DNA of 20,795 nucleotides from DASVXQ01 sp046727955 (GCA_046727955.1 JBKPDO010000130.1:1-20795), one strand, 5' to 3'; shown: positions 7,508 through 14,556, counted from the first letter of the stretch. Notes: generated by a model from the letters alone, not told the origin. Program-made: numbers and translations.

Positions 7508-8467
7508 CTACTGTGCCCTGCTGACCTCTATGTCGTCGACATAGAGGGTGGTAAGGCCGCCTGTATATCCTTATATCCTTCGACTTGAACCTGATTGGCG
7601 TTGGCGAATTGCCCGGTGATCGTGCCCACCTGCTGATCGTCGACGAAGAACGTGACGCTGCTGTCAGACCGAAGCAGCAGGCCGAATCTATGCCAGCCCA
7701 CAGTTCTGGGTACCATTGTTGGAGGAAATTGCTACTCGCTCTTGCTCGGGACGTATTCGACGTCCACGTGCCAGGCGAGATTGGCGATGTTCAGCCCGGA
7801 CGACGGGCCGAAATGCATGCCGTCGCTCGACGATGCCGTCCGCATGGTAAACGTCGCCGAGTTGACCGCCCACAGGTATAACGTTCCGTTCACCACGGTG
7901 ATCGTCGGCGAGACGTAGAGCGGGTTGGTCGCGAGCGGCCAGTCGATGAGGGTCAGCGGTTCTGACCAGTGCACGCCGTCGCTCGACTTGATGAGCTTCA
8001 GATAATTGTCGTTGTAGCTCGCCCCGCAGCGGGAAGAGCGTCGAGTGTCGAGGTAGTACAGCCACAACTCGTCCGTCGCCGGGTTGTACACCAAATCTGG
8101 ATCGTTATTGTGGTCGCACGGGGGCGCGCTCACGAGCGGGTTGGTGCCGCCCGCTGGAATTTGCCAGAAAGCGGCATCGTCGCTCGCCAGGACCGATGGG
8201 TTCTCAAAACTGTCGTTGCCGTTCGGGTAGGGGACGTTCGCCAACCAGTACTTGTAGCCGTGCCACCCGTCCGGTGAAGAAGACGATGTCTGGCTCGGTG
8301 GCCTGGCCAGAGCCATCGTACGTAGGTGTCGCCTGTGGTGCTGCCGCATTTGCCAGTCGCTCGAAGCCATCATAGAGGCTGATCGTTGCGGAAGCGGAAT
8401 TGGCGTCAGGTGCAATGAGCGTCGTGATCGTCAGGCTTGTGATCAGACTGATGATGAGCTTTCTCAA
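7508..8467 (-). pseudogene. Secreted beta-propeller glycosidase-like protein with C-terminal LamG/jelly-roll-like piece, decayed
   Basis: A TTG at 8467 with GGAG six bases upstream gives a signal peptide (RKLIISLITSLTITTLIA, then ANSASA); an ATG at 8491 is in the same frame. The propeller resembles GH43/GH32-like secreted proteins: EPDIVFF, then GWHGYKYWLA, NPSVLASDDAAFW, DPDLVYNPATDELWLYY and LKLIKSSDGVHWSEP. Four lesions are visible. An extra T at 8275 breaks the frame between DIVFF and PDGWHG. An in-frame TAG at 7732-7734 follows VEYVPSKSE, where the family normally continues with further blades, so an internal deletion is likely. Then comes a LamG-like end (GWHRFGLLLRSDSSVTFFVD), in which an 8-bp duplication (7565-7580) shifts the frame just before TGGLTTLYVDDIEVSRAQ, ending at TAG 7510-7508. 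Base composition is visibly less G+C-rich than its neighbours, suggesting transfer. Substrate unknown. Confidence 0.75.
7565..7580 (-). repeat. 8-bp perfect tandem repeat inside the propeller pseudogene
   Basis: ATATCCTT is repeated twice on the plus strand (AAGGATAT x2 on the minus strand). Removing one copy joins VEGY to TGGLTTLYVDDIEV in one frame, so the duplication is a secondary mutation in coding sequence. Context and sequence closely match the repeat at 1996-2011 in inverted orientation. Confidence 0.75.
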
Positions 8468-8748
8468 ACACGACTCCAGATGAGAGTGCATTCGACTCGG
8501 GCAACGACGTCCCGGGGCCGAAGGGGAAGAGCATCATGGACGTCCCTCACTGCCCAACAGATCCGTCTACGAGCTGAATGCTAGGACACCACGATCATGT
8601 CATGAAAAATTTAGCCAGCTGTGACGGATAACTAAATCTCCCTGAATATTGCGAAGGGATGATCTGTCATGACGCGTTGCGGTGACGTCCGGCCCGTGTG
8701 CGAATCTGGTGTTGGCCGCTGGCGCCTATGGTCGCCTACCGTTTGGGC
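8468..8748. other. A+T-richer intergenic region between divergent genes
   Basis: About 280 bp between the propeller pseudogene and the GAF-GNAT gene. Positions 8580-8660 are the most A+T-rich stretch of the window and are the natural place for promoters in either direction, but no clear -35/-10 pair stands out. The second copy of an 11-bp direct repeat (GCATCATGGAC, 8531-8541) lies here. A GAAGGGA followed by ATG (8660 and 8669) opens only short or out-of-frame reading frames. Confidence 0.5.
8531..8541 (+). repeat. 11-bp direct repeat, right copy (GCATCATGGAC)
   Basis: Identical to 7461-7471. Together the copies bracket the pseudogene, as a target duplication or illegitimate recombination junction might. 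The A+T-richer composition continues past this copy to about 8668, which weakens the idea that it is the exact boundary. Confidence 0.4.
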
Positions 8749-9831
8749 ATGGACCTGGCCGTGGTGGTACAGGAGATCGCCGAGCTGCTCGGCGGGACGG
8801 CGGAGCGCTGGGTCAGGGCGTCGCGAGCCTCCGAAGCGATCCGCGGTGCCGGGGGCTACCGGTGGGTGGGCCTGTACGACGTGGCCGGCGAGCGGGTGGT
8901 CAATCTGGCCTGGACCGGGCCGGCTCCCCCCGCGCATCCGGTCTTCGGGATCACCGAGGGCCTGACCGGCACGGCCATCGCGACCAGGGCCACGGTGCTG
9001 GTGGGCGACGTCGGCGCCGACCCGCGCTACCTGGAGGCGCTGGGCGACACCCGGTCGGAGATCGTGGTGCCGGTCTGCGACCCCGATGACGGCGTGGTCC
9101 TCGGCACCTTGGATGTGGAGAGCGACCGCCGCGAGGCGTTCACGCCGGCCGACCAGCAGGCGCTGGAGCGTGTCGCCGCGGCCCTGCTGCCGCTGTGGAC
9201 GAAGTTGAGTCCCGGATCGCACATGGCTCAGGAGGCCGCGGTGCCGGCGGCGCGCCGCAACCCGCAGGAGCGTCCCCCAGACAGGCCTGAGCATGGCTCG
9301 ATGCTCGTCGAAGAGACGGTCACCTACCTGGAGATGACGTCTCCCGACCAGCTCCGCCCTGGTCGCCCGGCCCCGGCGCCGGTGGCGATGGTCAAGCTCG
9401 ACCGGACGGCAGCGTCCCTGCTGCGCAGCACGTATGCGCGAATCGGAGCGCCGCTCAACTGGCAGAGCCGCCGATTCTGGGCTGACGAGCGGTGGGAACA
9501 GCTCCTGGGGCGCCAGGATGTGCACACCTGGATCGCCCGGGTGGGCGACGAGGTCGCCGGGATGGTCGAGCTGGAGGTCCAGCCTGGCGGTGACGTCGAG
9601 ATCGTGGTGTTCGGGCTTGTCCCTGAGTTCATCGGCAAGGGCTTTGGCGCCCATGTGCTCACCGTGGGGACGAGGCTCGCCTGGCAGGTGGAGCGCCTGG
9701 ACGGTGTCCCCGTGCGTCGGGTGTGGCTGCATACCTCGTCGCGCGACAACCCGCACGCCAAGCCTAACTATGAACGTCGCGGGTTTCGTCCATTTCGGAC
9801 GGAGCAACGGCAGCGTGAGGTCTGGACGTAG
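8749..9831 (+). CDS. GAF sensor - GNAT N-acetyltransferase fusion protein
   Basis: In-frame starts exist at GTG 8698, ATG 8728 and ATG 8749; none has a good Shine-Dalgarno, and 8749 is chosen because the GAF helix begins directly after it (MDLAVVVQEIAELLGG). Residues ~5-152 are a GAF domain close to the free-methionine-R-sulfoxide reductase type (YRWVGLYDV, GLTGTAIATR, TRSEIVVPV, GTLDVESD). The positions that carry catalytic cysteines in fRMsr are not Cys here (GVCGTA becomes GLTGTA), so it should sense rather than catalyse. Residues ~153-184 are a Pro/Arg/Gln-rich linker with internal ATG codons at 9223 and 9301. Residues ~185-358 are a GNAT acetyltransferase (VTYLEMTSPDQLRP, WIARVGDEVAGMVELE, acetyl-CoA loop FIGKGFGAHVL, HTSSRDNPHAKPNYERRGF) of a family I know mostly as stand-alone. 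Acceptor substrate unknown. Confidence 0.85.
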   Translation: MDLAVVVQEIAELLGGTAERWVRASRASEAIRGAGGYRWVGLYDVAGERVVNLAWTGPAPPAHPVFGITEGLTGTAIATRATVLVGDVGADPRYLEALGDTRSEIVVPVCDPDDGVVLGTLDVESDRREAFTPADQQALERVAAALLPLWTKLSPGSHMAQEAAVPAARRNPQERPPDRPEHGSMLVEETVTYLEMTSPDQLRPGRPAPAPVAMVKLDRTAASLLRSTYARIGAPLNWQSRRFWADERWEQLLGRQDVHTWIARVGDEVAGMVELEVQPGGDVEIVVFGLVPEFIGKGFGAHVLTVGTRLAWQVERLDGVPVRRVWLHTSSRDNPHAKPNYERRGFRPFRTEQRQREVWT

Positions 9832-9879
9832 CGCACGCCGCCTGATCCGCCTCAGCCATCCGTTCGACCGTGCCCCACC

Positions 9880-10185
9880 TCAGTGGCCGCCGTAGACGGT
9901 GTAGCCGCGGTTGCGGAGGCGCCTGGCCAGCTCCTGCTCTACCGCGACGGCCTGGTCGCGCGTGGCGATCGGGTTGAAGTGACGATACAGGCGCGGGCGA
10001 AGGTGCTTGCCGTGCTTCCTCACATACCGCGACGAGCGATAGCCATCCTTGTGCTGGCGGAAGCGCTCCTCGGGCGGGACCGCGCTCTGGCCGACGTAGA
10101 CCGAGGGATACTGTGGGTTCCGTCGGGGGCCCACCTCGTCGTCCAGCTCGACCACGTACACGTAATAGCGGCTGGTCGCGGACAC
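9880..10185 (-). CDS. Small GIY-YIG-like nuclease-fold protein
   Basis: A GTG start at 10185-10183 is preferred because AGAAGG (10193-10198) lies just upstream and the conserved part begins at once (SATSRYYVYVVELDDE); an in-frame extension to 10344 has no similarity and overlaps the divergent regulator. The 101 residues show the GIY-YIG layout: YVYVVEL for the GIY strand, VYVGQS for the YIG strand, Arg in PEERFRQHKDG, RYVRKHG, and a helix with Glu (AVAVEQELARRL) as candidate metal ligand, ending GYTVYGGH. Single-domain members may be nucleases or merely DNA/RNA binding. The C-terminus is convergent with the GAF-GNAT gene (48 bp apart), and the start is divergent from an AraC regulator. Confidence 0.75.
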   Translation of the reverse strand: MSATSRYYVYVVELDDEVGPRRNPQYPSVYVGQSAVPPEERFRQHKDGYRSSRYVRKHGKHLRPRLYRHFNPIATRDQAVAVEQELARRLRNRGYTVYGGH

Positions 10186-10211
10186 TGCATCACCTTCTGA
10201 CGCACGGGTCC

Positions 10212-10232
10212 CGGCCCCGTTCGTCGGGGCCG
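10212..10232. promoter_or_regulatory. Palindrome between the GIY-YIG and AraC genes
   Basis: CGGCCCCG-TTCGT-CGGGGCCG is a perfect 8-bp inverted repeat with a 5-base loop, located in the 64-bp gap between divergent starts (10185 and 10250). It could be an operator for the AraC protein or an RNA hairpin in a leader. Confidence 0.45.
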
Positions 10233-10249
10233 TGCGCCAGAATGAGCGC

Positions 10250-10696
10250 ATGAGCGGCCCGGTCGTCCCTGCGGTGTTCCACCTGCGGCGTGCCCGCGAC
10301 CTGATCGACCGGCACTTCGCCGAGCCGCTCGACCTGGACGCCATGGCGCGCGCAGCCGGGTTCTCCCGCTACCACTTCGCTCGCACGTTCCGCGACGCCT
10401 ACGGCGAGACGCCGGGTGCATACCTTACCCGGCGCCGCGTGGAACGCGCCCAGGACCTGCTGCGCTCGGCGAATCTGACGGTCACCGAGATCTGCCATCT
10501 CGTCGGCTTCCACAGCCTGGGATCGTTCAGCGCGAAGTTCTCCGAGCTCGTCGGCGTGCCGCCAACCGAGTACCGGCGGCTGCACGTGGCAGAGAGTGGC
10601 CTGCCGCCGATCCCCGGGTGCTTCCTCATGGCCTGGAGCAGGCCGCTGCCGAGCAGCGCAATCGGGGAGAAGCCAGCGCGGGATCGCTCATCTTAA
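10250..10696 (+). CDS. AraC-family transcriptional regulator (short, DNA-binding domain only)
   Basis: ATG 10250 begins MSGPVVPAVFHLRRARDLID; GTG 10232 is an in-frame alternative that would overlap the palindrome. The 148-residue protein is essentially the two helix-turn-helix units of AraC/XylS: LDLDAMARAAGFSRYHFART and VTEICHLVGFHSLGSFSAKF, closing with the signature VGVPPTEYRR, plus a ~35-residue tail. There is no N-terminal effector domain, so ligand sensing would have to occur elsewhere. A VOC protein follows after 39 bp on the same strand; short AraC plus VOC/glyoxalase pairs are common in actinobacteria, so the VOC gene is a likely co-transcribed target (inference). Confidence 0.9.
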   Translation: MSGPVVPAVFHLRRARDLIDRHFAEPLDLDAMARAAGFSRYHFARTFRDAYGETPGAYLTRRRVERAQDLLRSANLTVTEICHLVGFHSLGSFSAKFSELVGVPPTEYRRLHVAESGLPPIPGCFLMAWSRPLPSSAIGEKPARDRSS

Positions 10697-10735
10697 CCTT
10701 GGCGGCGCACGATCCACCGACCCGGGGAGGACCCG

Positions 10736-11176
10736 ATGATCAGCCGCATGTCTCACGCCTGCGTCTACGTGCTCGACCAGGAGCGGGCGAAGCAGTTCTA
10801 CACGCAGAAGCTGGGCTTCGAGGTGCGCAACGACATCTCGATGGGCACCGAGCTCGAGAGCGCCGGGCAGGGGTTCCGGTGGCTCACCGTGAGTCCGCCG
10901 GACCAGCCTGACGTAGAGCTCATCCTGGCCGACTGCGGCATGGGCCACGACTCGCAGACCGCCGATCAGCTTCGCGAGCTGGTGGCAAAGGGCGCGCTAG
11001 GCCCCGGGGTGATGGCCACGGCCGACTGCTGGAAGACCTATGAAGAGCTCTCTGGGCGCGGCGTGGTGTTCCTGCAGGAGCCGGCCGAGCGGCCGTACGG
11101 CATCGAGGCCGTGTTCCGCGACGACTCCGGCAACTGGTTCAGCCTCACCCAGCGCACCGAGCAAACCGGCCCCTGA
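10736..11176 (+). CDS. VOC (glyoxalase/bleomycin resistance/dioxygenase) family protein
   Basis: ATG 10736 follows GGGGAGG (10724-10730) at ideal spacing. The 146 residues form two beta-alpha-beta-beta-beta modules: MSHACVYVLDQERAKQFYTQ with a candidate metal His, then LGFEVRND, then the second half ending GIEAVFRDDSGNWFSLTQ with a candidate metal Glu. The class includes glyoxalases, extradiol dioxygenases and antibiotic-binding proteins; nothing fixes the substrate. It is probably in an operon with the AraC regulator just upstream. Confidence 0.9.
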   Translation: MISRMSHACVYVLDQERAKQFYTQKLGFEVRNDISMGTELESAGQGFRWLTVSPPDQPDVELILADCGMGHDSQTADQLRELVAKGALGPGVMATADCWKTYEELSGRGVVFLQEPAERPYGIEAVFRDDSGNWFSLTQRTEQTGP

Positions 11177-11321
11177 GGCTCCGGACCCGCGGGCAAGGCA
11201 GCTTCGCCTCGCCGTCCCGTACCGGTGCTCCCTGCTGAGTCGGCGAATTCGTCAACGGCATCGGATTGTTGTCTTGAATGTCGGGCAAGACCACCATGCA
11301 GGCAGGGGGACTGACGCGAGC

Positions 11322-11341
11322 GTGACGGGAGCGTCCGTCAC
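11322..11341 (+). promoter_or_regulatory. Inverted repeat immediately upstream of the LCP start
   Basis: GTGACGG-GAGCGT-CCGTCAC has 7-bp perfect arms and ends two bases before the GTG at 11344. The only Shine-Dalgarno-like GGGAG is within it, so folding could mask the ribosome site, or the DNA dyad could bind a repressor. The remaining ~145 bp upstream (from 11177) shows nothing else clear. Confidence 0.4.
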
Positions 11342-11343
11342 AG

Positions 11344-12852
11344 GTGGCGGTCGGGGTGCGGGTAGATCTGGATCGGCGGCAGGGTGCCTCGGAGAGAGGC
11401 GTCCGGCGGGGTCGCGGAGAGCGGGCGTTCGTGGCCGCGTCGCTCTCCTGCCTGGTTCCGGGCGTCGGCCAGCTCTACGCCGGCCGCCGGCGCCGGGGGA
11501 TCGCGATGCTCCTGATCGTCGGCCTGTGCTTGCTCGGCGCTGGCGTCGTCTTCCAGAACCGGCAGGGCCTGCCGCGACTCATGCTGCAACCGTCCTGGCT
11601 CATCGCAGTGCTCATGCTCGACGGGCTACTGCTCACCTTCCGCTTCGCCTGTGTGCTCGACGCGTACCGCCTCGGTGCGAGCAGCCCGCCAGGCACGGCG
11701 CTCGCCCCGCCGCGACCCAGCCTGGCTGTCACCGGCCTTGGCCTCGTCCTCGCCGCCACGATCCTTCCCCACGCCGTGGTCGGCTACTACGACTATCAGG
11801 CCTATGACCTGCTGACCTCCGTCTTCCACCAGCAGCGCCGCCTGGAGGCGTCGTCCGGTTCGTCCGGGATCAGCGGTATCTCGCCCTCGTTGGTGCCTGG
11901 CCGCATCACGATCCTGCTGATCGGCGGGGACGCCGGTCCAGGCAGGACCGGTCTGCGCGCAGACACCATGATCGTGGCGAGTATCCAGCCCGCCAGCGGC
12001 AGGATCGCATTGTTCGGACTCCCGCGGAACCTCGTTCGGGTGCCGTTGCCGCCCGGTCCAGGCCAGGCGTTCGGCTGCCGCTGCTTCCCCCGGCCCCTCA
12101 ATGAGCTGTATGCGTTCGCGGAGGAACATCCCGCGCTGTTCCCGGGTCGCGGCCCTCCGGGCGTGAACGCCTTGCGAGGCGCGGCCGAGCAGCTGCTCGG
12201 CATCCCCATCGATTACCACGCTCTTGTCAAACTCAAGGGGTTCGTCGACGTGGTGAACGCACTCGGCGGAGTGACGATCTGGGTCACCGAGCCCATCCAC
12301 GTCGAGATCGACCACTTGGGAGCGGGCCCAGGAGGGCCAGCCTACGACCTAGGGACCGGGCGGCGGCACCTCGACGGGCTGACCGCGCTTGCCTATGCCC
12401 GCTCCCGCAAAACGACCAGCGACTACGACCGCATGCGCCGGCAGCGCTGCCTGCTGGGCGGGCTGGCCCGGCAGGCCGACACCGGCCGGATGCTGCGGGC
12501 CTTCCCTAGCCTGGTGCGGGTGGCCAAGCGGGACGTTTCCACCGACATCCCGCTCGACCAGCTTCCGGACCTGATCGCCACGACCAGGCGGCAGCGCCCG
12601 CGGGTCGAGGCGATCGGCTTCACCCCACCCGACTACGTCATGGGGTGGGCCTCCGGCGGGTACCCGGTTCCCGACGTGGCGCGCATCCAGCAGACCGTCC
12701 GGACAACGCTGCGGGCGCCGCAGCCGGGCGCCCACGCCGCCCACGCCGCCCACGCCGCCCACGCCGCCCACGCCGCCCACGCCGCGACCACTCCCGCAGC
12801 GGCGCCCGCGCGCTCACGTCAGGCGCCCGATCCCTGCCGCCCGATTGGGTAG
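11344..12852 (+). CDS. LytR-CpsA-Psr (LCP) family cell-wall glycopolymer ligase with polytopic N-terminus
   Basis: GTG 11344; the start is uncertain by a few codons (GTG 11356 is an alternative). Residues ~30-155 hold about four membrane segments, the first pair around PGVGQLYAGRRRRG, a TM2-like motif. The extracytoplasmic LCP domain (~187-390) shows ILLIGGDAG, LRADTMIVASI, LPRNLVRVP, LNELYAFAEE, IPIDYHALVKLKGFVDVVN, and the Arg-rich YARSRKTTSDYDRMRRQ. LCP enzymes transfer teichoic acid, arabinogalactan or capsule from polyprenyl carriers to peptidoglycan. The C-terminus (from ~residue 464) is (His-Ala-Ala)6 followed by a Pro/Ala/Arg tail. Other LCP proteins have one N-terminal membrane helix, so this is the multi-pass subtype. 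The gene is flanked by unrelated single genes. Confidence 0.88.
   Translation: MAVGVRVDLDRRQGASERGVRRGRGERAFVAASLSCLVPGVGQLYAGRRRRGIAMLLIVGLCLLGAGVVFQNRQGLPRLMLQPSWLIAVLMLDGLLLTFRFACVLDAYRLGASSPPGTALAPPRPSLAVTGLGLVLAATILPHAVVGYYDYQAYDLLTSVFHQQRRLEASSGSSGISGISPSLVPGRITILLIGGDAGPGRTGLRADTMIVASIQPASGRIALFGLPRNLVRVPLPPGPGQAFGCRCFPRPLNELYAFAEEHPALFPGRGPPGVNALRGAAEQLLGIPIDYHALVKLKGFVDVVNALGGVTIWVTEPIHVEIDHLGAGPGGPAYDLGTGRRHLDGLTALAYARSRKTTSDYDRMRRQRCLLGGLARQADTGRMLRAFPSLVRVAKRDVSTDIPLDQLPDLIATTRRQRPRVEAIGFTPPDYVMGWASGGYPVPDVARIQQTVRTTLRAPQPGAHAAHAAHAAHAAHAAHAATTPAAAPARSRQAPDPCRPIG
12733..12786 (+). repeat. 9-bp tandem repeat encoding (His-Ala-Ala)6
   Basis: Six copies of CACGCCGCC (the last ending GCG) stay in frame in the C-terminal tail of the LCP protein. 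The nearly identical copies indicate recent slippage expansion. Confidence 0.9.
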
Positions 12853-12992
12853 CGGTCCCGCGCCGCGCCGGGCTGATCAGCGACTGCTGACGAGGATCCT
12901 CCCCGCCGGTGATGATTTCGATGGTGCTCGCCGCGGCCGGCGAGCCTTGCCCCCCGGCTCGCTCCCCGCCAGCCCTGCAGCTGTCGGAGTCT

Positions 12993-13009
12993 CCAAAAGA
13001 CCCTTTTGG
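12993..13009. promoter_or_regulatory. Operator-like palindrome upstream of the second VOC gene
   Basis: CCAAAAG-ACC-CTTTTGG is a perfect 7-bp inverted repeat with 3-base centre, A/T-rich against a G+C-rich background. TAGTGT (13011-13016), a plausible -10 element, follows directly, and the VOC ATG is ~50 bp downstream. Placement over the promoter suggests a repressor site (ArsR/MarR/TetR-like), though no such regulator gene is in the window. The rest of 12853-13064 shows no gene. Confidence 0.5.
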
Positions 13010-13064
13010 TAGTGTGGTCAGCCGCGGAAGCGCGCCACCCACCACACCCAAAGGAAGACGAAGC

Positions 13065-13436
13065 ATGGATTGGAAGCTCGAGCTGGTGGCGGTTCCCGTC
13101 TCGGACGTGGACCGCGCGAAGGCCTTCTATACCGAGAAGGCTGGCTTCAATCTGGACCATGACCACAAGGTCAGCAATGAGATCCGCTTCGTTCAGCTGA
13201 CGCCTCCCGGGTCGGCCTGCTCGATCGCGCTGGGCGCCGGGATCGTGGACGCGCCGCCGGGCTCCGTGAAGGGTCTGCAGCTGGTCGTCTCGGACATCAA
13301 CGCCGCTCGCGCCGAGCTCGTCGAGCGGGGGGTGGAGGTCGGGGAGGTCCAGGAGTTCCCCTGGGGCCGGTTCGTCTTCTTCAACGACCCGGACGGCAAC
13401 GCCTGGTCGGTGCAGCAGATCCCCGCTCGCGACTGA
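13065..13436 (+). CDS. VOC family protein (second copy)
   Basis: ATG 13065 is preferred over the in-frame ATG 12909 because AAAGGA lies just upstream and the VOC fold begins at once (MDWKLELVAVPVSDVDRAKAFYTEK). The 123 residues include IRFVQLTPPGSACSIALG, LQLVVSDINAARAELVERG and the closing FFNDPDGNAWSVQQI. The His usual at the first metal position is absent (LELVAVPV), so metal binding may be lost or different. It is not a close paralogue of the VOC protein at 10736. It is probably controlled by the palindrome at 12993-13009. Confidence 0.9.
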   Translation: MDWKLELVAVPVSDVDRAKAFYTEKAGFNLDHDHKVSNEIRFVQLTPPGSACSIALGAGIVDAPPGSVKGLQLVVSDINAARAELVERGVEVGEVQEFPWGRFVFFNDPDGNAWSVQQIPARD

Positions 13437-13460
13437 AGCGATCCCGCGAACGGTCTCCGT

Positions 13461-13480
13461 GTCGGCGGGCGTCGGCGGGC
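13461..13480 (+). repeat. 10-bp perfect tandem duplication GTCGGCGGGC x2
   Basis: Two adjacent identical copies in the 85-bp gap between the VOC and DUF3500 genes. Low sequence complexity; most likely simple slippage. Confidence 0.6.
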
Positions 13481-13521
13481 ATGATGTCACCTGGACGCTC
13501 GACGGCCGAAGGGAGACCTCT

Positions 13522-14556
13522 ATGACATCGAGCCCAGTGCGAGCGGGCACGCCCGGGCCGGATCGGCTGGCCGCGGCGGCCCGGCGGATGGCGGAGGCGG
13601 CGACCGCCTGGCTGTCGTCGCTCGAACCGGGGCAGCGGGCCAAGGCAGCCTACGGCTTCCCATCGCCCCAGGAGCGCACCCGCTGGTACTACACCCCCAC
13701 CGAGCAGGGCGGCCTCCCCCTGGCCGAAATGGGTCCCGTCCAGCAGAGCCTCGCCCACCGGCTGGTCGCCAGCGGCCTCAGCCGGCCCGGCTACGTTGCG
13801 GCGTCGACCGTCATGGGGTTGGAGAACGTCCTGGACGCCGTGGAGGGCTGGCGTACTTCCTATCCGGGGCGGCCGGCGCCGAGCCGCCATCGCGACCCTC
13901 AGCTCTACTACCTGACCGTCTTCGGCGATCCCGCGAGCGGCTCGTGGGGCTGGCGGGTCGGCGGCCACCACGTCGCCCTCAGCTACACGATCGTCGCGGG
14001 CCGCCAGGTCGGGGCGGGGCCGCTGTTCCTCGGCGCCAACCCCGCCAGCTCAGCGCTGGTCGGCCCCGGCGTCCTCCGCCCGCTGGCGGGGGAGGAGGAC
14101 CTGGGCCGCGAGCTCGTCGGCAGCCTGGCGGCGGACCAGCGCGCCAGTGCCATCGTGTCGCCCACGGCGCCGGCCGACATCCTCCAGACGAACCGCCCTG
14201 TGGTCGACCCGGGCGCGCTGCAAGGGCCCAGGGGCCTGGCGGCGGCGCGGCTGAGCGGAGCGCAGCAGCGCCTGCTGAGCGCCCTGGTCCACCAGTATCT
14301 CGACCGCCTGCCGGACGAGGTCGCCGCGATCTACCGGGAGCGCCTCGAGGGGCCGGGCCTCGCGGGCCTGCACTTCGCCTGGGCGGGAGCGACCGAGCGC
14401 GGCCGGCCTCACTACTACCGGGTGCAGGGCCCGCGGCTGCTGATCGAGTACGACAACACACAAAATGGCGCCAACCACGTCCACTCGGTCCTGCGGGACC
14501 CGCTCGGCGACTTCGGCGCCGACCTGCTGGCCCGCCATGCCGCCCAGGACGCCTAG
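13522..14556 (+). CDS. DUF3500 domain protein
   Basis: ATG 13522 is supported by GAAGGGAG (13508-13515) at suitable spacing; an in-frame GTG at 13459 lies in the repeat-bearing gap. The 344 residues match the DUF3500 layout: WLSSLEPGQRAKAAYGF near the N-terminus, RTRWYYTP, QLYYLTVFGDPASGSWGW, GWRVGGHHVALSYTIV, LAGEEDLGREL, and the hallmark GRPHYYRVQGPRLLIEYDN then NGANHVHSVLRDPLGDFG. No signal peptide is seen. The family's activity is not something I can state; the conserved HH, H and D/N residues suggest a metal-binding or hydrolytic protein (inference). It lies 85 bp after the VOC gene, possibly co-transcribed. Confidence 0.88.
   Translation: MTSSPVRAGTPGPDRLAAAARRMAEAATAWLSSLEPGQRAKAAYGFPSPQERTRWYYTPTEQGGLPLAEMGPVQQSLAHRLVASGLSRPGYVAASTVMGLENVLDAVEGWRTSYPGRPAPSRHRDPQLYYLTVFGDPASGSWGWRVGGHHVALSYTIVAGRQVGAGPLFLGANPASSALVGPGVLRPLAGEEDLGRELVGSLAADQRASAIVSPTAPADILQTNRPVVDPGALQGPRGLAAARLSGAQQRLLSALVHQYLDRLPDEVAAIYRERLEGPGLAGLHFAWAGATERGRPHYYRVQGPRLLIEYDNTQNGANHVHSVLRDPLGDFGADLLARHAAQDA

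Noticed and set aside
7525..7547. Perfect 11-bp inverted repeat CCTCTATGTCG-T-CGACATAGAGG as an operator or terminator
   Set aside because: On the minus strand it encodes the conserved-looking LYVDDIE of the propeller pseudogene's C-terminal domain, so the symmetry is probably incidental to coding.
8669..8965. ATG 8669 with a reasonable upstream GAAGGGA as a gene start
   Set aside because: The frame is Trp/Ser/Arg-rich and overlaps the GAF coding sequence in another frame; it is not protein-like.
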